A DNA stretch of 53,787 bases from JAFAGX01 sp035623255. Its GTDB lineage: Bacteria > Acidobacteriota > Terriglobia > Terriglobales > Acidobacteriaceae. Positions 16,812-25,028 of this stretch are shown piece by piece. A program made the translations under genes and the position numbers. The stretch is from contig DASPTU010000046.1 of NCBI GenBank assembly GCA_035623255.1, positions 1 to 53,787 of the forward strand, written 5' to 3'. Position 1 is the stretch's first letter, and every line of letters starts with the position of its first letter. The notes under the pieces are model-generated. The model had not been told where the DNA came from and did no database searches. It worked only from the letters and a program-made list of their open reading frames with translations.

Positions 16812-18120
16812 TCGATTCTCCGCGCTGATTTTGCGCATTCAGCATCCCAGCCATGGCAAAAAGCAGTCCGTTTACGAATTGGTAATTCATCACTACGAAG
16901 CTTGCGTTCATCAGGTAAACGAACAGAAGAATGGGCCACAACGACCGGAATTCCTGATCCGGAAAGGAGCCGGTCGGGGAATGGTCGGCTGCACATCTTC
17001 GCCCCACTCGGAAAAGATCGATTACCAGCCAGAGATACAAACCGATCCCAAGGAGCCCGTACTGCACCAGGATTTCCAGATAGGTGTTGTGAAAATAATA
17101 TTGTTCCTGACGAAAATCGCTGATCCTGCGCGATAGTTCGGCTTGCATGTTTCTCCCACCCCAGCCCAAGACAGGTTTCTGCCGAAACATCTCCCAGCCC
17201 GCCTCATAGACAGCCATCCGGAACTCCAGCGGCCCATTCTCCCGCAGCCTCTCGCTCAGCGATCGATGGTGATCGGTGAAGTTAACGACGACCATCAGAG
17301 CTAACGCACCACAAATAATAATTCCCAGGCAAGCTCGTCGCACACGGCCGCTGGAGGAAATCAAAGTCACTCCTAGAATGGACACACCAAACGAAAGCCA
17401 AACCGCCCGTGTGTATGTCGCCAGAATCGCCAACGGCAATATCAGCATTAAACTGATCGCAAGCATTCCCCGCAGCCGATGCCGCCGATATGAGTCCAGT
17501 GCAATCAATCCGAGAAGATTCAGCGCAACGCCGTTGGCGACGGCCTGCAAAAAGGGGCCACGGGCGCGGCCGGCATGGATTCCCAGACTCTCGTCAAGGA
17601 TGAACCGTGGAAAAACAAAACTTTTCACACCGAGGACGAGGAAGATGGAAGTCAGGCTGAGGTAGGCGAATGTGGCCAGCGCAAATATTTCAAATTGCCG
17701 GCGTTTGTCTTCGCCTGGAAAAATATTGGCCGCAATGAGATACAGCACAAACGGCACCAACCACTTGGCCGCAAGCACGCTCCAGATCTCAGGCTGGTAG
17801 GGCTGTGCCAAAGCATCGTTCAATGCCAGAATCAGTAATACAAACAGCGGCCACGTGACCGGTCCGGCTACATGAAACGCTTTCCGTAACACACACGCCC
17901 GCAGAAACACTACAAATACGAGCATTCCGAGTGAGAAGCGGTCATAAGGAAATGCCGGACCGTCCGGCGCGTGAAAAAGCATCAATCCAAGTGTCACGAG
18001 AAAGACAAGTGCTGGTGCCACTATCAACGCATGTAGTGGCCGCAAACCTGCGTCAAAGACCCCGGCGAGTACATTGCTTAGCCGGAAATGTCCCGTGGCG
18101 GCTTGGTCGAACACGGCCAT
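16798..18120 (-). CDS. O-antigen ligase/polymerase family protein (Wzy-like)
   Basis: This 440-residue polytopic membrane protein has about 10-12 helices and a large external loop. The Wzy_C signature is visible: YEAGWEMFRQKPVLGWGGRNM, then HNTYLEILVQYGLLG, with the conserved His of the ligase/polymerase fold. In a Wzx/Wzy system it links repeat units into the polymer at the periplasmic face. Context (Wzx, Wza and Wzc partners) favours polymerase over lipid-A-core ligase, since no LPS-core genes are nearby. The start lies 2 bp after the stop of the phosphoglycosyltransferase gene. Confidence 0.9.
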   Translation of the reverse strand: MAVFDQAATGHFRLSNVLAGVFDAGLRPLHALIVAPALVFLVTLGLMLFHAPDGPAFPYDRFSLGMLVFVVFLRACVLRKAFHVAGPVTWPLFVLLILALNDALAQPYQPEIWSVLAAKWLVPFVLYLIAANIFPGEDKRRQFEIFALATFAYLSLTSIFLVLGVKSFVFPRFILDESLGIHAGRARGPFLQAVANGVALNLLGLIALDSYRRHRLRGMLAISLMLILPLAILATYTRAVWLSFGVSILGVTLISSSGRVRRACLGIIICGALALMVVVNFTDHHRSLSERLRENGPLEFRMAVYEAGWEMFRQKPVLGWGGRNMQAELSRRISDFRQEQYYFHNTYLEILVQYGLLGIGLYLWLVIDLFRVGRRCAADHSPTGSFPDQEFRSLWPILLFVYLMNASFVVMNYQFVNGLLFAMAGMLNAQNQRGESNGEC

Positions 18121-18122
18121 GC

Positions 18123-19748
18123 TCAGGCGCCGTCACCTCGCACTACTGCACCAACCGTCTTGCATAAAATCTTGAAATCCGTAGTCAGCGACCAGCGCCC
18201 GATATACTCGCGGTCCAATGCCATACTCCGCTCGAACGATGGGTCATGCCGGGCAGTCACCTGCCATAGACCCGTAAGCCCAGGACTAACCTCAAGCCTG
18301 TGAAGGTCCTCCAATCGATAACGCTGGACATCGTCCGTGGGGTGAGGTCTCGGGCCCACCAGGCTCATCTCTCCTTTCAGCACGTTGAAGAGTTGTGGAA
18401 ATTCGTCCAGGCTATAGCGCCGCAAGGTTCTCCCTACGCGGGTGAGACGTGGGTCGTCTGTCATTTTGAAGAATGGGCCTTGGCGTTCATTGCGGCCACG
18501 CAGTTTTTCCTTCAACTGATCAGCATTTTCCACCATGGTTCGGAACTTATAGCAAAGGAAGGATCGTCCTTTCAGGCCTACCCGGGGCGCCCGATACAGA
18601 ACCGGACCCGGCGAGTCCAGTCGAATTGCGACAGCGATGGCAGCCAGAAAAGGTGACAGGATCAGCAAACCCATCGCCGCAAGAAAGAAATCAGCGGCGT
18701 GCTTGAGCAGCAACCGGAAAAGTGGAACCGGCTCTTCCCAAAGGGTAATGATCGGGATCTCCCGAAAGGCCTCAAGCCTGGTTTGCGCGGGGTCTGCTCC
18801 GTGAAGATCCGCCACAAGCTTTACGTCAATATGATTACGCCGCGCCTGCCAGATGGCTTTGCGTGCGACCTCGCTGTGTTGCGGAACGGTGATGATGACC
18901 TCATCAATAAATTCCCTACGGGCAACAGCCGCAAGATTTTGAATTCGTCCCAGCACATCCCCCACTACAGGCAAGCTCTCATCGAGAAAACCGCGGACAG
19001 AGCAGTCCGCAGCACAATCGTGACGCAACAAATGAGCCAGCCTTCGCCCCACTTGCCCTGCACCAACAATCAGCACATTCCGCATCGTTCTTCTTGCGGG
19101 CGTCACTTTCTCGATCACTCCTCGTCGCCAGCGGCGGTAAACAAACATGAACAGCAGCCCAAGCCCCGCAGATGAAACAAATCGCAAAAGTGTCGGCAGA
19201 AGAGGTCGCGAGGCAACAAAATCCAGACTCATCAGCGCGGTTGCCCAGACGAAGACCTTGAGTAGAAGTAAAGCTTGCTGCCGCGGCAGTCGCGCCGTCT
19301 CCGGGTGGTAAAGCCGCTCAGAGTAGCCGAGCAGGGTAAAGACAACCGCGTAGAGCATGAGCGATCCAATGCTGCAACACACAATGCAGGTGTGTTGCGC
19401 GGGAGCGTGTCTCAGCGAGTTCAGAACCGCTGGCAGCAACTCAGTGATGCCAAAGCCGGTCGCGATCAGTAAGAAATCCGCTGCAACCTTGGTTGCTAGC
19501 GCACACCGCTGGCTCGCTTTCCCGGGCGCGGGTAGCAGACTTTCTTGCAGGGCTCGTCTCGGGAACCACGTTTCCGCAGAAGGCTGCTGCGGGCATTCGT
19601 TCCTTGGTGACGCTGCCCACTGGCGTATCGAGATCAGTTTTCTTCTTTCGGACGGCACGGCAGTCCCTAGCGGCATCCCAGGAATCAACCGCGAGGGCAG
19701 AATTACGCTCTCAGGGTGAGGTAAGTTTTGGCTTGGGGCGGAGGACAC
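18123..19748 (-). CDS. Polyprenyl-phosphate sugar-1-phosphate transferase (WbaP/CpsE-type, initiating enzyme)
   Basis: This 541-residue protein has four N-terminal membrane helices (about 88-205) and a Rossmann-like CoA-binding-type domain (GAGQVG at 229-234). A further membrane segment (about 345-368) leads into the catalytic bacterial sugar-transferase domain: PGPVLYRAPRVG, CYKFRTM, then DEFPQLFNVLKGEMSLVGPRP and PGLTGLWQV. This polyprenyl phosphate phosphoglycosyltransferase starts each repeat unit by moving a hexose-1-phosphate to undecaprenyl phosphate. The frame opens with GTG 19748, directly after the TAG of the NusG-like gene. The first 80 residues are poorly conserved in kind, so a later start is possible. 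Confidence 0.93.
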   Translation of the reverse strand: MSSAPSQNLPHPESVILPSRLIPGMPLGTAVPSERRKLISIRQWAASPRNECPQQPSAETWFPRRALQESLLPAPGKASQRCALATKVAADFLLIATGFGITELLPAVLNSLRHAPAQHTCIVCCSIGSLMLYAVVFTLLGYSERLYHPETARLPRQQALLLLKVFVWATALMSLDFVASRPLLPTLLRFVSSAGLGLLFMFVYRRWRRGVIEKVTPARRTMRNVLIVGAGQVGRRLAHLLRHDCAADCSVRGFLDESLPVVGDVLGRIQNLAAVARREFIDEVIITVPQHSEVARKAIWQARRNHIDVKLVADLHGADPAQTRLEAFREIPIITLWEEPVPLFRLLLKHAADFFLAAMGLLILSPFLAAIAVAIRLDSPGPVLYRAPRVGLKGRSFLCYKFRTMVENADQLKEKLRGRNERQGPFFKMTDDPRLTRVGRTLRRYSLDEFPQLFNVLKGEMSLVGPRPHPTDDVQRYRLEDLHRLEVSPGLTGLWQVTARHDPSFERSMALDREYIGRWSLTTDFKILCKTVGAVVRGDGA

Positions 19749-20345
19749 CTAGATCAATTCCAGTTCGTAACCCTCAATGGTGATCGCAATTGATCGTTCG
19801 ATGGAGTCGATGGAAATCACCAGACTTTTTTGCCCCGCTTCCTCCAAAATCCCCTCGAGACCATCAAGGCAACCATCGCGAATCCGCACTTTTTGCCCAG
19901 CTCTTAAGAAAGGATGTAAAGCGCAAGGGACGTCCTGCGATAGCAGCTTGCGTAGATCCTCGATTTGCCTGGCGGGGACCTGCGCCGCGGTTCCCGAAAA
20001 CTCAACCACTCCCACGATTCCGCCGATTTTGAGCATCTCCTTACGGGGCAAGGGCGAGAAGTCCAGCCGGGCGAAGGTGTATCCGGGAAAAAGAAGCGTA
20101 TCGACAGCCTTTCGACGATCGCTCCAGCGGTGGATCTCTTTCAGGACGGGAAGGAATGTCTCAAAGCCTTGGCGTTGAAGCTGGGCTGTGACCTTGCGTT
20201 CGAATCGGTAACGAGTTTGAATAGCGCACCATGGGGTGGCGGCCATCGCGGGTCGACCTGTGACTTCGGTCAGAGAGCATTTGCCGTCGGACAAAGCTCC
20301 GCTAATTGAGTCCCGCTCCACTTTTGCCGAGTTATTCACAACCAC
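19749..20345 (-). CDS. NusG-like specialised transcription antiterminator (UpxY/LoaP/RfaH type)
   Basis: The frame gives 198 residues from GTG 20345, but recognisable homology begins near MAATPWCAIQTRYRFERKV (ATG about 20246), so the start is uncertain. The NGN domain is clear (WCAIQTRYRFE, then DTLLFPGYTFARLD and the GIVGVVEF strand). A KOW-type C-terminal part follows (LRAGQKVRIRDGCLDGLEGILEE). Paralogues of this kind sit in long capsule or exopolysaccharide operons, where they bind elongating RNA polymerase and suppress termination or polarity over the operon that encodes them. It is the fourth gene of the operon, which fits that role. Any RNA or DNA recruitment element must lie in the leader upstream of wza. 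Confidence 0.87.
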   Translation of the reverse strand: MVVNNSAKVERDSISGALSDGKCSLTEVTGRPAMAATPWCAIQTRYRFERKVTAQLQRQGFETFLPVLKEIHRWSDRRKAVDTLLFPGYTFARLDFSPLPRKEMLKIGGIVGVVEFSGTAAQVPARQIEDLRKLLSQDVPCALHPFLRAGQKVRIRDGCLDGLEGILEEAGQKSLVISIDSIERSIAITIEGYELELI

Positions 20346-20349
20346 ATCT

Positions 20350-21078
20350 CTACAGCCTGCAGTAGACGGCCCCAGGTACCGGGAACGTGCGCTCCGTCAG
20401 CACCACTCCCAACAGGCGGATCTTTGCCACCCGCAACTTTTCGATAACACTCTGTGCTACCAGCCGGCGGGTCCGATTCGCGCGCAGCACCAGCACTACA
20501 CCGTCACATAAACTCCCAAGGAAACCAGCTTCGTCATGAACTCCAATTGCGGGACCTTGCACCACGCTGTAGTCAAAGTCCAGACGCAACTCCGCCAATC
20601 GCCCGCGTATCCATGATCCCGACCAGTGCGGCCCGCAGCCGTCCAGCAAGACTTCGCCAGGCATGAACCAAAGGCGACTGGAGAGCTGTTGCGATGCGTC
20701 CCGCAGAATGCCGAAACTTCCCTGCAAACGCGAGGGAGGACGATCGATCGGGCGAATGCCAGCCGTGCAACCCCGGGGCAGCGTCTCAACCACGCATATG
20801 GTGCCTGAATCCTGCATGGTGAGTGCTTCGCCCACCATCATGCACAAATCGGCAACTTCGGTCTCCTCGTCAGCGGGGCTAAACACGACTTGCCGTGCCC
20901 GCCTTTGGCCACCGTGCACGAACACTTGCCGCACCAGTCTCCGAATCTGGTCTTCCGCTATTGAGCTGCGATCGGATACGCTGACATCGAGTTGCGTTTC
21001 TGACGGCAGCTCAACCGAGGCGGCTCTCGGGTCCGCCTCCGAAGCGATCCGTGGCATTAATTCAATAAGGGTGCTCAT
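20350..21078 (-). CDS. BY-kinase/ParA-fold protein with all Walker motifs lost
   Basis: ATG 21078 overlaps the stop of the upstream Wzc-like gene in an ATGA, so the 242-residue form is preferred over the frame from 21156. The fold is that of CpsD/CapB cytoplasmic ATPases (RQVVFSPADEETEVADL; FDYSVVQGPAIGVHDEAGFLGSLCDGVVLVLRANRT in outline). However, the P-loop GxGKT is replaced by ADEETEV, the A' motif DxD by ETLPRG, and the Walker B Asp by Gln (VVQGPA). No tyrosine cluster is present at the C-terminus. ATP binding and kinase activity are therefore unlikely. It probably remains as a structural partner of the chain-length protein. Confidence 0.83.
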   Translation of the reverse strand: MSTLIELMPRIASEADPRAASVELPSETQLDVSVSDRSSIAEDQIRRLVRQVFVHGGQRRARQVVFSPADEETEVADLCMMVGEALTMQDSGTICVVETLPRGCTAGIRPIDRPPSRLQGSFGILRDASQQLSSRLWFMPGEVLLDGCGPHWSGSWIRGRLAELRLDFDYSVVQGPAIGVHDEAGFLGSLCDGVVLVLRANRTRRLVAQSVIEKLRVAKIRLLGVVLTERTFPVPGAVYCRL

Positions 21079-22592
21079 AGCAGCCTGCGTTGCGCACTTT
21101 CTGTATTCGCGATGCCCTTCGGTGGCAGCCATGCCAACACCGGAGTTTGCAGACACAACCTGACTTCGTCAGGGGTCCTGAAAGCAGGGCTGAGAGAGTC
21201 GGCCATGAAAGCAAGCCCCGTGCCGAAAGCGACGCCCAACGTCAACCCAATAACGGCAAAACTCAGAGCAGAAAGTTTTGGCAGCGCCGGGACTCTCGGT
21301 TGTTCGGCAATCACGACGTTGAGAATACCGCCTTGGTCCAACGCGTCTCCGATTCTGGCTTCTTCGCGCTTGTTCACATATAAGAGATATTTCTGCTCTG
21401 CGGCCTGCAGCTCATTCACCAGCCGATCTTGCTCAATCGCATGTTTTTCCAGTTGGTGGGCCCGGTCGCGGTAAGTGGCAAGGAGCCAGCTTTCAGCTTT
21501 CAGATGAGCACCTAACGCACTTGATTCAACCTGTGCCTTTATAAGCTCCGACCTTGCCCATTCATGGTTCGGCTCCAGGTCGCTCGTCTGATCGCGGATG
21601 GGAGCCTGCGCCTCCGCGGCAATCGCTTCTTTCGCCTCCGCAATCTCCTGGTCGACTTCCTTGACAAGTCGATACGAAGGCTCATATTGGGTCAGCAGCT
21701 CAGTTCGTTTTAGCTCCAATTCCAGCAAGCGGGACTTCAGTTTCTCGAGGAGCTGCGGATTGTCTGCGTTGCGGATCTGGGTCAGGGTGCGCTCGGGCAG
21801 TGAGCTCAACTTCGACTGCAGAGTTTCAATTCTCTGCGAAATCTGAGCGATCGCGACCCTGGTTTGGCCGGCATCAGCTTCCGCCGCGCTGAGTTTCTGC
21901 AGTTCAAAATCACGCTGTTGGGTAGCCGCCACAACCCCTTGATCGCGAGTGAAATCGATCAACTGGAGCTCTCCGGCTTCCAGGCTGCGCCGCGATTGCT
22001 CGACCTGCTGCTCGAAGAAACTGAACGTGCCGGAGGGGCGATGCACTTGATGGTGGTCCTCCAGGTAGGCAGTCGCCAAAGTGCGGAGTACCTTTTCTCC
22101 CCGCTCCCGATCCGACGAATCGTAGCTCACGTCGATAACCGCGGCCTTGTGCACCGGCTCAACCTTTAATCTTTTGCCGATACGCCGCACGGCACGGTCG
22201 GTCTGCCGCTCGCGGCTGTCGCCCAACAAGGTCCAAAACCATGAGCGCCCCTCGGAAATCAAATCGGCGTTCTCAACGACACGGCGCAGGATCTCGTCGT
22301 CCTGTAACAGCTGTGCTTCGGAATTCACCTCTTCTTCCGTGACCGGCTGACGTTCGAACTCGGCCTGGCTGGGAATCGCGGCAACTTCCGGATCCAGCCG
22401 GCTATGCCGCAGCAAGATCTTCATTTCTGACTCGTAGGGTGGCCAGATCACTCCGTACAGAAACACCGTCAGTGCCGTCGTGAGAAAAGTAATCAATACG
22501 AGTCGTTTCTGCCGAAAGAGAACGGCCGCGAGATCACGCATAGTTGGAGAGGATCCCCGCGGCAACCTCGAAATCGGCCCCACTTTCTCCAT
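21075..22592 (-). CDS. Chain-length determinant / Wzc-like polysaccharide co-polymerase, without kinase domain
   Basis: This 505-residue protein has the Wzz topology: an N-terminal cytoplasmic tail, a first membrane helix at about 33-50 (LVLITFLTTALTVFLYGV), a long periplasmic helical region predicted as coiled coil (about 190-410, rich in Glu/Gln/Leu), and a second membrane helix at about 450-472 (LSALSFAVIGLTLGVAFGTGL). It sets polymer length and bridges Wzy to the Wza exporter. The C-terminal ATPase of true Wzc is missing; the next gene supplies a separate but degenerate one. It is the second gene of the operon, 60 bp after wza. Confidence 0.9.
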   Translation of the reverse strand: MEKVGPISRLPRGSSPTMRDLAAVLFRQKRLVLITFLTTALTVFLYGVIWPPYESEMKILLRHSRLDPEVAAIPSQAEFERQPVTEEEVNSEAQLLQDDEILRRVVENADLISEGRSWFWTLLGDSRERQTDRAVRRIGKRLKVEPVHKAAVIDVSYDSSDRERGEKVLRTLATAYLEDHHQVHRPSGTFSFFEQQVEQSRRSLEAGELQLIDFTRDQGVVAATQQRDFELQKLSAAEADAGQTRVAIAQISQRIETLQSKLSSLPERTLTQIRNADNPQLLEKLKSRLLELELKRTELLTQYEPSYRLVKEVDQEIAEAKEAIAAEAQAPIRDQTSDLEPNHEWARSELIKAQVESSALGAHLKAESWLLATYRDRAHQLEKHAIEQDRLVNELQAAEQKYLLYVNKREEARIGDALDQGGILNVVIAEQPRVPALPKLSALSFAVIGLTLGVAFGTGLAFMADSLSPAFRTPDEVRLCLQTPVLAWLPPKGIANTESAQRRLL

Positions 22593-22652
22593 CTAAAGTT
22601 GTTACTCGACTTTCTAAGGAGCCACAAGCATTGCCGATGTCCGATCCTCCTT

Positions 22653-23396
22653 CTAGAATCCGGCTGGATTGGCGTACAAACTTAGGCTCGAGGCTGGCAA
22701 AAACTGGCGAATCTTGGAAATTACATTCTGCGGAACGTAGACGAGATCCCCCGGACGTAGGTGCGCGTCTTCCCTCAACTCTCGGGATTTGAGCAGCGCC
22801 TTGACGTTCAGCACATGCGCTTCAACCGTGTCCTGTGAGATGTGACGGAACAAGACAATTTGCGAGTGCTTGGCGCGGGGGGTAAATCCTCCGGCTAGCG
22901 CTACCGCTTCTGTAACCGTGGTATCCGCCCGCAGTTCATATTTGCCGGGGCGCCCTACCTCCCCAGCGGCAATGAAGTAGGGCTTATCAAAATCCTTGAG
23001 CACTACGGTGACTTCCGGGTCGTGCAGCACGCCAGTATAAGCCTGGCGAATCTCGGCCTGCAGTTCTGGCACGGTTAGGCCCTCCGCATATACCTGGACC
23101 ACTCCTTTTAATGGAAGATATCCATCGGGCAGCACGGTGAGGATCTGGTTGAAATCCGGAGAGAAAGTGAGGTTGATTTCGACTACGTCGCTACATCGCA
23201 ACCGGTAGAGCGGACGGCGCACCCCCGTCAAGGCTGGACCCAATGTACCGTCCGCTGCTCCGGGTTTCGTGGTCGCAGTCGCCGCAACCGACACAACCGT
23301 TGTCTCCGACGGCTGTTGTTGAGCAACGGCGAACACCGCAAACTGCACGATATAGTTGGCGAGGACGAGGATGAAACAAACTGCTCCGGATTTCAT
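22653..23396 (-). CDS. Polysaccharide export protein (Wza family, Poly_export plus SLBB)
   Basis: This 247-residue protein has an N-terminal signal sequence (about 1-25, VLANYIVQFAVFAVAQQ). The Poly_export domain follows (YRLRCSDVVEINLTFSPDFNQILTV and VLPDGYLPLKG), then one SLBB unit (PYFIAAGEVGRPGKYELRADTTVTEAVALAGGFT). It should form the periplasmic/outer-membrane channel for the polymer. There is no lipobox cysteine, so it is not an obvious lipoprotein. AAGGAGG lies 7 nt before ATG 23396, the first gene of the operon. Confidence 0.92.
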   Translation of the reverse strand: MKSGAVCFILVLANYIVQFAVFAVAQQQPSETTVVSVAATATTKPGAADGTLGPALTGVRRPLYRLRCSDVVEINLTFSPDFNQILTVLPDGYLPLKGVVQVYAEGLTVPELQAEIRQAYTGVLHDPEVTVVLKDFDKPYFIAAGEVGRPGKYELRADTTVTEAVALAGGFTPRAKHSQIVLFRHISQDTVEAHVLNVKALLKSRELREDAHLRPGDLVYVPQNVISKIRQFLPASSLSLYANPAGF

Positions 23397-23789
23397 CCCG
23401 GCCCTCCTTCGCTCTGCCCTGTTGAGCTGGCAAGATTGAACCTGTCAGTTTCGGAGATTATCCCCGGTCGAAATACGGAACAAGACATGGAAAGTGCCCC
23501 CCCACAAGGTGGCTAGGCCGGCCTTCACCACAAAATCTCTTGATCCCACGTTCGTGTACCCTCTCAAAGCGGATTATCACCGCGTCCTTCCACTTACTCA
23601 TCAGGAGATCAATCAGCCGACTCGAAAGAGATTCCTTAACTGTTCGAATTAGTTCCGCAGAATCCAAAAATGGGAACAGCCTGAGTTCCATCTTTTTTTC
23701 CACACTAATTATTCTCGACACGCCGTGAAACATCACAGACCGAAATTGCACCCATGGCTATTCTTCAACTTCAGCATATGTGAGGTCTT
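23397..23789. promoter_or_regulatory. Divergent leader/promoter region of the exopolysaccharide operon and its LuxR-type neighbour
   Basis: This 393-bp gap has no credible gene. On the minus strand AATAAT (complement of 23708-23713) could be a -10 element, with GTGATG (complement of 23731-23736) as a weak -35 17 bp away. GTGA-N4-TCAC (23725-23736) overlaps that -35. Downstream of it, in the operon leader, is the hairpin at 23664-23700. The leader would then be about 300 nt long, unusually long and consistent with control of elongation by the NusG-like protein encoded in the operon. Promoter calls are by eye only. Confidence 0.4.
23664..23700 (-). terminator. Terminator-like hairpin in the exopolysaccharide operon leader
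   Basis: On the minus strand GGAAC (complement of 23685-23689) and GTTCC (complement of 23673-23677) pair around a 7-nt loop. Counting one bulged C, the stem extends by two A-T pairs, and a run of five T follows. On the plus strand the same hairpin is followed by seven consecutive T. It could work as an attenuator before wza or as a two-way terminator. The stem is short, so efficiency is doubtful. Confidence 0.4.
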
Positions 23790-24488
23790 ATGGGATCGTC
23801 TGCCGCCATTTCGAAAGCCATTAGTGTCCTCGTTGCCGACTCCAATCACATGCAAAGCCAGCTTCTTGCCTCAGCGCTACGCCGCCGTCCGGAATTCCGG
23901 GTCAGTTCCTGCGAGTTGACTCATAACGCCGTGCTGACCGCGGTCGCCGCCCATCCGACCAACGTGGCGCTCATGAACGCAGAGAAGGACATGAGCGTGA
24001 TGCGCAGTCTGCATCTTGCACATCCGCATGTACGGAAGGTCCTACTGGTTGAGAGCTCGAATCGGAATACAGTCACAAACGCTTTTCGGGCTGGGGCTCG
24101 CGGCCTCTTCTGTTTCACCGAATCACCCTTCCGGCTGCTGTGCAAGTGCATCCATTGCGTGCATGAAGGTCAGTTGTGGATCTGCAACCAGCAATTGGAA
24201 TACCTGGTGGAAACCGTTGCTCAGGTCCCGTCTCTACGGGTCGTCAACAACAACGGCTTTAACTTGCTTACAGCGCGCGAGGAGCAGGTGGTGGCGCTGG
24301 TGGCCGACGGTCTAACGAACCGCGATGTCGCCCGCGAACTGGGACTGACTGAAAACACGGTGAAGAAATATCTGTTTCACATCTTTGATAAAGTCGGCGT
24401 TTCCAGTCGCGTGGAACTGGTGCTGTATGCCGTCACACGGGGCGCCGTCCAGAATGCGGAATGGGTCCCGGCCGCAATGCCGCAGTAG
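23790..24488 (+). CDS. LuxR/NarL-family regulator with degenerate receiver
   Basis: This 232-residue protein has an N-terminal receiver fold (about 10-125) and a C-terminal LuxR helix-turn-helix (about 158-222: LTAREEQVVALVADGLTNRDVARELGLTENTVKKY in outline). The output domain is intact. In the receiver, one acid remains (D17), but the phospho-acceptor Asp is Asn (VALMNAEKD, Asn63) and the switch Lys region reads GLFCFTESP with no Lys. Phosphorylation is therefore unlikely; the protein may be constitutively active or respond to another signal. It is divergent from the exopolysaccharide operon, so it is the natural candidate to regulate it. Confidence 0.9.
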   Translation: MGSSAAISKAISVLVADSNHMQSQLLASALRRRPEFRVSSCELTHNAVLTAVAAHPTNVALMNAEKDMSVMRSLHLAHPHVRKVLLVESSNRNTVTNAFRAGARGLFCFTESPFRLLCKCIHCVHEGQLWICNQQLEYLVETVAQVPSLRVVNNNGFNLLTAREEQVVALVADGLTNRDVARELGLTENTVKKYLFHIFDKVGVSSRVELVLYAVTRGAVQNAEWVPAAMPQ

Positions 24489-24559
24489 GAACCGAATTCG
24501 TGGCCGGGCCCGCAACTGTCACTCGCAAGCCTGGCCAACTCTCGTTACAATGAGCAGTC

Positions 24560-24976
24560 ATGCCGGAAGCCTCCGGAGCGCAAGGAGCTCAGCCCCGCCG
24601 CTGGACCGTAATCGCCTCCGGGGCGTTGTGTGGATTGCTGGCTGTGGTGGTGATCTATACCCGGTCGAATGCCTTCTATAGTCCTATCGCCGTCATGATC
24701 GTCGCGGCCATCGGACTGGCGGCCGTGCTCCTGCAACTTCGTTTCTACAACCGCGAGCAGTCGGATCCGCTGCACGCGCCTCTATGGTTGAATGTTCTCG
24801 GGATCCTGTTCGCTCTGGCCGCGCTCTTCTCTGATGTTCTTCATCTGCGCCGATCCGTTGCCCAGATGATGCCCTTAGGAGCTATCGCCGCTTTCTCTAT
24901 CAGCAGTGCTGTTATTTTGCATGCCTTTCGCAAGCACCGAATTAACGCAGACAAGCGCCCCGCCGCCTCGGAATGA
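24560..24976 (+). CDS. Small four-helix membrane protein of unknown function
   Basis: This 138-residue protein has four hydrophobic segments (about 17-34, 41-60, 74-93 and 103-120), Arg-rich loops and a basic C-terminal tail (FRKHRINADKRP). No catalytic motif or named family is recognised; proteins of this size and layout are frequent in Acidobacteriota. It follows the LuxR-type gene by 71 bp and is convergent with the efflux operon. Confidence 0.65.
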   Translation: MPEASGAQGAQPRRWTVIASGALCGLLAVVVIYTRSNAFYSPIAVMIVAAIGLAAVLLQLRFYNREQSDPLHAPLWLNVLGILFALAALFSDVLHLRRSVAQMMPLGAIAAFSISSAVILHAFRKHRINADKRPAASE

Positions 24977-25028
24977 TGAGTTATCGAGCCAGGGATTGCG
25001 AGAACGGCTGGTAGTCGACGCGCGCAAA

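Noticed and set aside
23725..23736. GTGA-N4-TCAC in the exopolysaccharide leader
   Set aside because: Four-nt spacer differs from the regulon pattern; kept only as a possible unrelated operator.
23458..23751. 97-residue minus-strand frame in the exopolysaccharide leader
   Set aside because: No ribosome site, no homology features, and it runs through the terminator-like hairpin.
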